In this document: positions 1-4,761 of the stretch, piece after piece | Layout: every line of letters starts with the position of its first letter | How positions within the stretch are numbered: position 1 is the stretch's first letter | Made by a program: the position numbers and the translations under genes | From: Candidatus Collierbacteria bacterium CG_4_9_14_3_um_filter_43_16 | Lineage (GTDB): Bacteria; Patescibacteriota; Microgenomatia; UBA1400; MFAQ01 | DNA: 8,441 bases | NCBI GenBank assembly: GCA_002789895.1 | Contig: PFUC01000045.1 | Location: forward strand, 1-8,441 | Direction: 5' to 3' | The notes under the pieces: generated by a model | Seen by the model: only the letters and a program-made list of their open reading frames with translations | The model's database searches: none | Told to the model about the DNA's origin: nothing

Positions 1-141
1 TAGTTGAGCTATTTGAACTTTTGTCTTCTTGTGAGCGTTGGTATTTTTCTCCTGCCCGGAGCGAATATTTAGCTTGATATTGGACAACTTGATCTTTAGC
101 TCTTCAAGAGACATGGTGTTTTCGGATTTTGATTTAGGCAT
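1..141 (-). CDS. rpmC: 50S ribosomal protein uL29 (L29), 3' end outside window
   Basis: This is the first 47 codons of an open frame that runs off the left edge without a stop. The protein begins MPKSKSENTMSLEELKIKLS and continues with a Lys/Asn-rich stretch ending KTKVQIAQL. uL29 is a small two-helix protein of about 65 residues that sits near the 50S exit tunnel and contacts uL23. The SLEELK helix and the later K-x-Q-I-A segment fit its usual pattern (E/D-L-K...R-x-x-I-A). Position right after rplP is the standard S10-operon place for this gene, which is strong support. The start codon overlaps the end of rplP by 8 bases (ATGCCTAA), suggesting coupled translation. A second ATG at codon 10 (position 114) could also serve as the start; neither has a Shine-Dalgarno sequence. 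Confidence 0.85.
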   Translation of the reverse strand, partial: MPKSKSENTMSLEELKIKLSNIKLNIRSGQEKNTNAHKKTKVQIAQL

Positions 142-547
142 TTTCTTTTTCGACAAATTTAGTTTTAACTGAGAGCTTGTGACCGGCAAGACGGATAGCT
201 TCCGCGGCGACTGCTCTGGAAACTCCGGAGAGCTCCATTAAGATTTGACCGGGTTTGGCGACGGCTACGTAACCACTGACGTCAGACTTTCCCGAACCCA
301 TTCGAGCGCCTGGGGTCTTGTGACCAACGGGCTTGTGTGGAAAAACTCTCAAGAAAAACTTCCCAACACGTTTGGTGTGGTGAGTAATGGTTCGGCGGGC
401 TGATTCAATCTCGTTGGCGGATAGCCAACCACTTTCAAGTGTCTTGATACCGAAGTCTCCATAAGAAAGCTCGTTGGTGCGGGTGGCCACGCCACCCATA
501 CTACCTCTAAACTCTTTTCTGTATTTGCGTCTGGCTGGTTGTAACAT
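134..547 (-). CDS. rplP: 50S ribosomal protein uL16 (L16)
   Basis: uL16 binds 23S rRNA near the A-site tRNA elbow and helps organise the peptidyl-transferase centre. The 137-residue product matches the family length (136 in E. coli). It opens with MLQPARRKYRKEFRG, the expected uL16 N terminus, followed by the conserved helix ESARRTITHHTKRVGK, the segment FLRVFPHKPVGHK, and the central ARMGSGK loop. This loop keeps the Arg that is hydroxylated in E. coli uL16. The C terminus (LAGHKLSVKTKFV) is also typical. The frame is open further upstream to a GTG at 571, but that would add MTHIQTTK before the canonical start and would read through the palindromic repeat in the gap, so the ATG at 547 is chosen. 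It lies 45 bp after rpsC and overlaps rpmC. No Shine-Dalgarno sequence is visible; the start is preceded by ACAACAAAA. Confidence 0.97.
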   Translation of the reverse strand: MLQPARRKYRKEFRGSMGGVATRTNELSYGDFGIKTLESGWLSANEIESARRTITHHTKRVGKFFLRVFPHKPVGHKTPGARMGSGKSDVSGYVAVAKPGQILMELSGVSRAVAAEAIRLAGHKLSVKTKFVEKENA

Positions 548-564
548 TTTTGTTGTTTGAATAT

Positions 565-587
565 GTGTCACAGTGACACAGTGTCAC
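565..587. repeat. Three alternating GTGTCAC/GTGACAC heptads between rpsC and rplP
   Basis: On the plus strand GTGTCAC (565-571), GTGACAC (573-579) and GTGTCAC (581-587) are separated by single A bases. The middle heptad is the exact reverse complement of the outer two. This gives two overlapping, mutually exclusive perfect palindromes with an 8-bp period. In RNA each could form a 5-bp stem with a 5-base loop. It fills about half of the 45-bp gap between rpsC and rplP. It could be a protein-binding site, an RNA processing or stability element, or a degenerate 8-bp tandem repeat; nothing in the sequence decides between these. Confidence 0.8.
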
Positions 588-592
588 GTTTG

Positions 593-1246
593 TTAACTGA
601 TGATGTCGCCGGTATAAATCCAGACCTTGATGCCAACATAACCAGAACGAGTGAGGGCTTTTTTCTCAACGTAATCTATGTTGGCACGCAAGGTTTGTGT
701 AGGAATACGTCCTTGTTTGAACTTTTCGGTACGGGCAATTTCAGCACCATCGATACGGCCGGCAAAAACCAGTTTGACACCTTTAGCTCCGGCAGCCATG
801 ACCTTTTCAATAGCTTGATTAGCGGCGCGGCGGAAGGGATAACGATGCTCGAGCTGACCAATAAGGCGGTCGGCAATTATGGATGAATTCATGTCGGGAT
901 TTTTAATCTCAAGTGGATGGAGATTGATCTTCACAGCATTCTTGGCCTTAGGCTCGATATGAAGAAGTTTTTCGAGATCTTTTTTGAGAATCTCAAGTGA
1001 AGACCCACCACGGCCAATGACCACACCCGGGCGGGATACATTCATGAAGATATCAATCGAGTTAATGGAACGTTTGATCTCGATACTCGTTATACCGGCA
1101 AGTTTGAGTTTTTCTTCCAAAAAACGCCTAATTTTGTTGTCCTCCAAAACAAACTTGGCATAGCTATGAAAATTTGCAAACCAAACCGATTTAGTCGGGA
1201 AGATATAACCGGTTCTGAAGGCAATTGGATTAACTTTTTTTCCCAT
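593..1246 (-). CDS. rpsC: 30S ribosomal protein uS3 (S3)
   Basis: uS3 sits in the 30S head at the mRNA entry tunnel, where with uS4 and uS5 it helps hold and unwind incoming mRNA. The 217-residue protein starts MGKKVNPIAFRTGY, the standard uS3 opening. A type II KH domain follows with the GxxG loop as GRGG at residues 78-81, preceded by SRPGVVI. The C-terminal domain shows RRAANQAIEKVMAAGAKG, then GRIDGAEIARTEKFKQGRIP, and ends TLRANIDYVEKKALTRSGYVGIKVWIYTGD, all diagnostic. Length is close to that of E. coli uS3 without its C-terminal tail. The start lies 2 bp after the rplV stop, so translation is probably coupled. Upstream bases are A-rich (AAATCAAAATAATC) without a Shine-Dalgarno sequence. 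Confidence 0.98.
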   Translation of the reverse strand: MGKKVNPIAFRTGYIFPTKSVWFANFHSYAKFVLEDNKIRRFLEEKLKLAGITSIEIKRSINSIDIFMNVSRPGVVIGRGGSSLEILKKDLEKLLHIEPKAKNAVKINLHPLEIKNPDMNSSIIADRLIGQLEHRYPFRRAANQAIEKVMAAGAKGVKLVFAGRIDGAEIARTEKFKQGRIPTQTLRANIDYVEKKALTRSGYVGIKVWIYTGDIIS

Positions 1247-1248
1247 GA

Positions 1249-1770
1249 TTATTTTGATTTGTTGGTAGGTTTGATGACTTTTTTGATGGAGTGAGATTGC
1301 TTCGGCTCGGGTACGAGACTCGCAATGACGGGGGGTAAACCCTTCTCGGCTTTGCCGTCTCTCCCCTTGACAGGGGAGACGGGGGTGGCTGGCTTAGGAG
1401 AGGAAAGTACCTTAGCGGTAGGGATACGAACAGAGAGAGTCAAATGAGAAGTGATTTTTTCGTAGGGTTTGGTGCGTCCACGGCCGCCGATGTGAGCACG
1501 CTTAAGAGTGCGACCTTTGGTAGCAAAGGCGGAATCGATAATTAAGACATCTGGAGAAGCCTGAAATTGAGAAACGGCATTACCGACTGCTTGCTGAATC
1601 AACTGAATGATTGGCTTTCCGGCTCTCTTGGTGTTGACAGTTAGCTGTTTGATGGCCAATAGAGCGGGACGACCAACAATGGCCTTGAGAATAAGATTGG
1701 TCTTTCTCGGTGAGGAGAGAACATGACTGGCTTTGGCGATGACGAGTTGTTTGGATACTTTGTTGGCCAT
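1249..1770 (-). CDS. rplV: 50S ribosomal protein uL22 (L22) with repeat-derived C-terminal tail
   Basis: uL22 binds 23S rRNA domains and sends a long beta-hairpin into the nascent-peptide exit tunnel. Residues 1-118 form the normal protein: AKASHVLSSPRKTNLI, the helix QLIQQAVGNAVSQF, then the hairpin region AFATKGRTLKRAHIGGRGRTKPYEKITSHLTLSV. The family is usually about 110-120 residues, whereas this product has 173. The extra 55 or so residues (PKPATPVSPVKGRDGKAEK, then GLPPVIASLVPEPKQSHS, then a basic IKKVIKPTNKSK end) are Pro/Ser/Lys-rich and probably disordered. About 100 bp of the tail DNA consists of short palindromes, including a motif of the GTCATTGCGAG...GCAATCTC kind found as dispersed repeats in many genomes. 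The frame stays open through it. The start is 6 bp after rpsS, with no Shine-Dalgarno sequence. Confidence 0.96.
   Translation of the reverse strand: MANKVSKQLVIAKASHVLSSPRKTNLILKAIVGRPALLAIKQLTVNTKRAGKPIIQLIQQAVGNAVSQFQASPDVLIIDSAFATKGRTLKRAHIGGRGRTKPYEKITSHLTLSVRIPTAKVLSSPKPATPVSPVKGRDGKAEKGLPPVIASLVPEPKQSHSIKKVIKPTNKSK
1289..1329 (-). repeat. Dispersed palindromic repeat unit inside rplV
   Basis: Read on the minus strand, the unit begins GTCATTGCGAG and ends CCGAAGCAATCTCACTCC. ATTGC (1296-1300) and GCAAT (1322-1326) are inverted arms, and CTCG/CGAG forms a smaller inner inverted repeat (from 1307). From memory, units of this form are scattered through many bacterial genomes, mostly between genes. 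A divergent relative lies at 8327-8380 in this window in the opposite orientation: it begins GTCATCCCGAG and ends GGATCTCACTCC. Here the unit is translated as part of the uL22 tail (VIASLVPEPKQSHS). Confidence 0.7.
1355..1382. repeat. Imperfect inverted repeat inside the rplV tail
   Basis: CCGTCT plus CCCCT (1355-1360 and 1363-1367, with a CT bulge) pairs with AGGGGAGACGG (1372-1382) around a TGAC loop, giving 11 base pairs. Smaller inverted repeats sit next to it: CGGC-TTT-GCCG (1347-1357) and GGG-TAAA-CCC (1333-1342). On the minus strand it encodes PVSPVKGRDG of the uL22 tail. This looks like a second short mobile-type repeat joined to the neighbouring GTCATTGCGAG unit, not ordinary ribosomal-protein sequence. 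Confidence 0.6.
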
Positions 1771-1776
1771 AGAGTT

Positions 1777-2061
1777 TTAAGTTTTAGATAGGACTCTCTT
1801 AACAATACGACCATGTCCTCGAAAGTTCCTGGTTAAAGAAAATTCACCGAGACGATGTCCGACCATGTCTTCGGTAATGAAAACTTCTTTGAAGATCTTG
1901 CCATTATGAACCGCAAAGGTGAAGCCAACAAACTCAGGTGGAATTTGGCTACTACGGGACCAGGTTTTGATGGGTTCTTTTTTTCCGGCCACCTTAAGAC
2001 GCTCAATTTTAGCAATGAGCTTTTCGTCTACAAATGGTCCCTTGATTGAACTTCTGGACAT
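1777..2061 (-). CDS. rpsS: 30S ribosomal protein uS19 (S19)
   Basis: uS19 is a 30S head protein that with uS13 contacts the A-site tRNA region and the central intersubunit bridge. The 94-residue product has the usual length (about 92) and the family signatures in order: [14 protein letters not shown] at the N terminus, [24 protein letters not shown] (residues 31-54), then [21 protein letters not shown] (64-84). The usual V-P-V-Y-I stretch is FKEVFI here, a mild divergence. It lies 11 bp downstream of rplB and 6 bp upstream of rplV, consistent with one transcript. The start is preceded by an AT-rich tract (AATTTAAAATATC) and no Shine-Dalgarno sequence. Confidence 0.98.
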   Translation of the reverse strand: MSRSSIKGPFVDEKLIAKIERLKVAGKKEPIKTWSRSSQIPPEFVGFTFAVHNGKIFKEVFITEDMVGHRLGEFSLTRNFRGHGRIVKRVLSKT

Positions 2062-2072
2062 GATATTTTAAA

Positions 2073-2828
2073 TTATTTAGTGTTACGACGTTTGATAATA
2101 TGTTTATTGCTATATTTTTTGCGATCACGAGTGCGTTTTCCGAGGGTCCTCTTACCCCAAGGAGATTTGGGCGACTTCATACCAATACCGCTACGACCCT
2201 CTCCCCCACCATGTGGATGAGAACGGGGATCTTGAGCCACACCCCTCACAGTAGGCCTTACTCCCATGTGTCGCTTGCGGCCGGCCTTACCAAGAATTTC
2301 TTCTTTATGGTGAGGGTTACTGAGACTACCAATTGTGGCTCGACAATTACCATCGAACTGGCGTATTTCACCAGAAGGAAGTTTGACAACTACAATATCA
2401 CCTTCTTTACTTTGGACGGTGGCAGTATTGCCGGCGCCACGAACCATTTGAGCACCTTTGCCAGGAGTGATTTCCAAGTTATGAATTTCAATACCGATAG
2501 GGATATTTTTTAGAGGCAGACAGTTGCCAACCTTAATTTCAGCTGTTTCCGAAGAAATGACGGAGTCTCCAATTTTAAGGTTTTGGGGGGCAAGAATATA
2601 ATCCTTGACTCCATTGGCATAAACTAAAAGGGCAATGTCGGAAGTACGATTGGGATCGTACTGAATAGCGTCAACCCGGGCAGGAAGAGTAAGAGACCTT
2701 TTCCAATCAATGTGACGAAGAAAACGTTTCTGACGACCACCTTGATGTCGGACTGTTATTTTACCAGAAGAATTGCGTCCGGAGGACTTGGGATTTAAGG
2801 AAACTAATCTTTTGAGTGTAGTATTCAT
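2073..2828 (-). CDS. rplB: 50S ribosomal protein uL2 (L2), short N terminus
   Basis: uL2 is a primary 23S rRNA binder needed for subunit association and peptidyl-transferase activity. The 251-residue product shows SGKITVRHQGGRQKRFLRHIDWKR (residues 21-44), IHNLEITPGKGAQMVRGAGNTATV (115-138), GKAGRKRHMGVRPTVRGVA (180-198) and the catalytic-region motif SHPHGGGEGR (203-212), followed by the basic tail. The family is usually about 275 residues; here roughly the first 25 are absent. The frame has a stop at 2850-2852 with no start codon between it and the chosen ATG, so this is not a misplaced start. The usual GVAMNPVDHPHGGG is GVAQDPRSHPHGGG: the functional His is kept but the preceding Met-Asn is not. 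It starts 5 bp after rplW, without a Shine-Dalgarno sequence. Confidence 0.98.
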   Translation of the reverse strand: MNTTLKRLVSLNPKSSGRNSSGKITVRHQGGRQKRFLRHIDWKRSLTLPARVDAIQYDPNRTSDIALLVYANGVKDYILAPQNLKIGDSVISSETAEIKVGNCLPLKNIPIGIEIHNLEITPGKGAQMVRGAGNTATVQSKEGDIVVVKLPSGEIRQFDGNCRATIGSLSNPHHKEEILGKAGRKRHMGVRPTVRGVAQDPRSHPHGGGEGRSGIGMKSPKSPWGKRTLGKRTRDRKKYSNKHIIKRRNTK

Positions 2829-2833
2829 GGGTT

Positions 2834-3142
2834 TTAGGACTTTAGAGCGTTAAATATTTCGATCTTTTGGCCTTTTTTGATACGGACGATCGCCTTTTTG
2901 TCAACGGGAAGGGAGATATGGCGGCCGGTTTTGGCGGAACGGATGGTTCTGGCGGCGTGTTTAACAGTGTTGATAGATAGAACATTGACCTTAAAAAGAT
3001 CTTCAACGGCCTTCTTGATTTGATACTTACTGGCGGCGGGGTCAACCTGAAAAACATACTTATCCTGAGGAGCAAGTGAATAACTTTTCTCGGTGACGAC
3101 CGGCTTGATGATGGTGTTTTGGTGAATTAAAGGAGTGGACAT
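2834..3142 (-). CDS. rplW: 50S ribosomal protein uL23 (L23)
   Basis: uL23 lies at the exit of the nascent-peptide tunnel and is the docking site for trigger factor and the signal recognition particle. The 102-residue protein fits the family (about 95-100). It carries the signature IIKPVVTEKSYSLAPQDKYVFQVDPAASKYQIKKAVEDLFKVNVLSINTV near the N terminus (residues 11-60). The basic extension then differs from E. coli, as is common, and the last strand is KKAIVRIKKGQKIEIF. Position between rplD and rplB is canonical. The start is separated by 1 bp from the rplD stop, implying translational coupling. No Shine-Dalgarno sequence is visible. Confidence 0.97.
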   Translation of the reverse strand: MSTPLIHQNTIIKPVVTEKSYSLAPQDKYVFQVDPAASKYQIKKAVEDLFKVNVLSINTVKHAARTIRSAKTGRHISLPVDKKAIVRIKKGQKIEIFNALKS

Positions 3143-3143
3143 G

Positions 3144-3743
3144 TTAGATAAGTTTCAAACGAGTAACTAAATGATCGTATGCGGAAGCTGTTAAGAAAAG
3201 TTTGGGTGAGCTGGCAACAGTAAAGGCGTTGAGACGCCTGGCCGAGAGCATAATAATGTTTTCGAGATTGCTGATAGCTTTCAAAATAGCCGGTTTTTCA
3301 TTGAAGTAGACAAAGGCTGCCTCGTTCTTTCCTAAAGCCCCGAGAGCCGACTTGGTGGACAAACCCTTGATTTCGGAGGAATCTATCAGAGTCAGTCGAT
3401 TTTCTTTTTGGTAGTGGGATAGCATGCCAATAAGCGCTTTGGACTTCATCTTCCGGTTTAGGGACATGGGGGCAGACTTGAGACCGGTGGGGCCAAAGGG
3501 TACACCTCCCCCGACATAAATAGGGGCGGATTTGGCTCCATGCCGGGCATTACCGGTGCCTTTTTGTTTGTAGACTTTTCTCTTGGTGGCATTGATCTCT
3601 CCTCGAGTCTTAGTTTTGGAAACTCCTCGATGACTGTTTTCTTGATAAACGTGAATTGCCTGTGTAAGGAGTGAAGGCTTGACTTCGACAGAAAAGATCG
3701 AGAGATCTTGACCGGTAGTGGTGGTTGCTTTTTTGGTAGCCAT
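3144..3743 (-). CDS. rplD: 50S ribosomal protein uL4 (L4)
   Basis: uL4 binds 23S rRNA domain I; its extended loop lines the exit tunnel beside uL22. In E. coli it also represses its own S10 operon. The 199-residue product is of normal length. The tunnel loop is the clearest signature: residues 43-86 include KTKTRGEINATKRKVYKQKGTGNARHGAKSAPIYVGGGVPFGP. The Rossmann-like second half (LTLIDSS, then LENIIMLSARRLNAFTV) is more divergent, as usual for uL4. The start lies 1 bp after the rplC stop. Whether this uL4 is autoregulatory is unknown; the structured element in this operon lies further upstream, between rpsJ and rplC. Confidence 0.97.
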   Translation of the reverse strand: MATKKATTTTGQDLSIFSVEVKPSLLTQAIHVYQENSHRGVSKTKTRGEINATKRKVYKQKGTGNARHGAKSAPIYVGGGVPFGPTGLKSAPMSLNRKMKSKALIGMLSHYQKENRLTLIDSSEIKGLSTKSALGALGKNEAAFVYFNEKPAILKAISNLENIIMLSARRLNAFTVASSPKLFLTASAYDHLVTRLKLI

Positions 3744-3744
3744 G

Positions 3745-4308
3745 TTATTTGTTTAGCTTGCTGATAGTAATCAGGGTAGTAGCTCCCCGCCCGCCGGGGA
3801 TGCAACCAGTGATTTGGAGAATGCCTGTGGAGGGATCGAAGGAGTGAATCTTGAGATTACGAATGTAAGTACTGTTATTACCCATGTGGCCAGCCATGTG
3901 AGTTCCGGGCAAAACCCGACCGGGAGTGGTGCCTCTACCAATTGATCCTGGTGCGCGCTCTCGATCTGATTGACCGTGAGTACGTGGGCCTCCGGCAAAG
4001 TTCCAACGTTTCATGACTCCGGAAGTACCCTTTCCTTTGGAGGTGGCGGTGGCGTCGACGATGGTGCCGGGAACCAATATTTCCGAAAGATTTAACTCTG
4101 TTTTGGACTCGGGTTTCTCTGCAGAAAGAATTTCATGAGTTTTTTTAGCGCCGACAGTAAGGACCACCGATGAGTAGCCGTCTTTTTCGACAGATTTGTT
4201 TCTAAGAACCACGTGAGGAGACACCGTCAGAACGGTCAAGGGGAGACGCTTGCCTTCTACGAAGGCCTGGGTCATGCTCTTTTTGGTTGCGTATACTTGA
4301 TTTAACAT
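3745..4308 (-). CDS. rplC: 50S ribosomal protein uL3 (L3), compact form
   Basis: uL3 is an early-assembly 23S rRNA binder whose long central loop approaches the peptidyl-transferase centre. The 187-residue protein is shorter than E. coli uL3 (209). The diagnostic segment is present: SKGKGTSGVMKRWNFAGGPRTHGQSDRERAPGSIGRGTTPGRVLPGTHMAGHMGN (residues 90-144). Two departures from the usual pattern are visible. The glutamine methylated by PrmB in E. coli (MAGQMGN) is His here (residue 141), and the N-terminal G-M-T signature is S-M-T (KKSMTQAF). The ATG at 4308 follows an A-run (TTATTAAAAAA) with no Shine-Dalgarno sequence. The 104-bp gap from rpsJ holds an attenuator-like structure, so expression from rplC onward could be adjusted separately from fusA, tuf and rpsJ. 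Confidence 0.97.
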   Translation of the reverse strand: MLNQVYATKKSMTQAFVEGKRLPLTVLTVSPHVVLRNKSVEKDGYSSVVLTVGAKKTHEILSAEKPESKTELNLSEILVPGTIVDATATSKGKGTSGVMKRWNFAGGPRTHGQSDRERAPGSIGRGTTPGRVLPGTHMAGHMGNNSTYIRNLKIHSFDPSTGILQITGCIPGGRGATTLITISKLNK

Positions 4309-4333
4309 TTTTTTAATAAATGGTTTTAACCCT

Positions 4334-4405
4334 AAAAAACGCCCCCGAATTTCGGGGATTCCGAAAACGGTGTGGGCAGATTCTTTAATAATTTAAAGTT
4401 TTCGG
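4334..4405 (-). promoter_or_regulatory. Attenuator-like RNA element between rpsJ and rplC
   Basis: On the minus strand four pairing segments occur in order. Segment 1 is CCGAAAAC (4405-4398) and segment 2 is GTTTTCGG (4368-4361), an exact 8-bp complement. Segment 3 is CCGAAA (4355-4350), complementary to the TTTCGG of segment 2. CCCCGAA (4357-4351), which overlaps segment 3, pairs with segment 4, TTCGGGG (4349-4343). After segment 4 come GCG and six T bases (4339-4334). Pairing 3:4 gives a hairpin followed by a T-run, like an intrinsic terminator; pairing 2:3 would prevent it and pairing 1:2 would allow it. This is the layout of transcription attenuators. Function is inferred. The 3:4 stem is nearly loopless if fully paired, so a 5-bp stem with a 5-base loop is more realistic. 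Confidence 0.5.
4343..4357 (-). terminator. Candidate intrinsic (partial) terminator between rpsJ and rplC
   Basis: CCCCGAA and TTCGGGG are perfect inverted arms around a single base. In RNA a CCCCG/CGGGG stem with a 5-base loop is likely. On the minus strand it is followed by GCG and TTTTTT. It lies inside a ribosomal-protein operon, so full termination would silence the downstream genes; partial or conditional termination is more plausible. Confidence 0.45.
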
Positions 4406-4408
4406 CAT
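4385..4408 (-). CDS. Possible 7-residue leader peptide ORF (MPKTLNY)
   Basis: An ATG lies 4 bases after the rpsJ stop codon and is followed by six sense codons and TAA, giving MPKTLNY. It covers segment 1 of the attenuator-like element, so a ribosome translating it would block the 1:2 pairing. Reinitiation after rpsJ is conceivable given the short distance. There is no Shine-Dalgarno sequence and no run of one regulatory amino acid. A chance ORF this short is quite likely, so confidence is low. Confidence 0.2.
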   Translation of the reverse strand: MPKTLNY

Positions 4409-4412
4409 GGAC

Positions 4413-4724
4413 TTACATCTTAATTTCGATGCCGACGCCGGCAGGGAGATCCAGATGCTGAAGTGAATCAATAGTTTTATTAGTTGGATTAACGATATCG
4501 ATCAGCCTCTTGTGAGTAAGAATGGCAAACTGCTCACGCGAGTCTTTGTCTGTATGGGGAGAAGCAGTAACGACGATAGCTTTCTTCTTGGTTGGTAGGG
4601 GGACAGGTCCAACCACTTGGGCGCCCGAAACAAGAGCTGCCTGAATAATTTTCTTGGCGGCTTCGTCAATAACACGGTGGTCAAATGACTTGAGTTTGAC
4701 GCGGATGCGTGGTTGGTCTGTCAT
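4413..4724 (-). CDS. rpsJ: 30S ribosomal protein uS10 (S10)
   Basis: uS10 is a 30S head protein; in many bacteria it also joins NusB in transcription antitermination. The 103-residue product has the standard length and signatures: [21 protein letters not shown] (residues 6-26), [10 protein letters not shown] (39-48), then [34 protein letters not shown] (55-88) and the C-terminal [11 protein letters not shown]. It follows tuf by 37 bp, the typical str-S10 junction, and is followed by an unusually long 104-bp gap before rplC. In E. coli the S10 leader regulation lies upstream of rpsJ; here the visible structured element lies after it. No Shine-Dalgarno sequence precedes the ATG (TTCTTCTTAGTT). 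Confidence 0.98.
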   Translation of the reverse strand: MTDQPRIRVKLKSFDHRVIDEAAKKIIQAALVSGAQVVGPVPLPTKKKAIVVTASPHTDKDSREQFAILTHKRLIDIVNPTNKTIDSLQHLDLPAGVGIEIKM

Positions 4725-4761
4725 AACTAAGAAGAATAAAGGTGCTAATTAAAACTTTGCT

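Noticed and set aside
548..571. Eight-residue N-terminal extension of uL16 from a GTG at 571
   Set aside because: It reads through the palindromic repeat and precedes the canonical MLQP...RKYRK start; the ATG at 547 gives the normal family length.
557..886. 109-residue plus-strand ORF opposite rpsC
   Set aside because: It lies antisense to a certain gene and shows no family signature; it is a shadow of rpsC.
1249..1390. Frameshifted or broken rplV
   Set aside because: The uL22 core is complete and ends before the tail; the frame continues cleanly to a TAA just before rpsC, so the tail looks like an in-frame extension and not damage.
3458..3805. 115-residue minus-strand ORF overlapping rplD and rplC
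   Set aside because: It is an alternative frame across two well-supported genes, with Pro/Ser-rich shadow composition.
4343..4357. True end of an operon after rpsJ
   Set aside because: The hairpin resembles a terminator, but no promoter-like sequence is visible in the short remainder before rplC, and the gene order continues normally, so full termination is unlikely.
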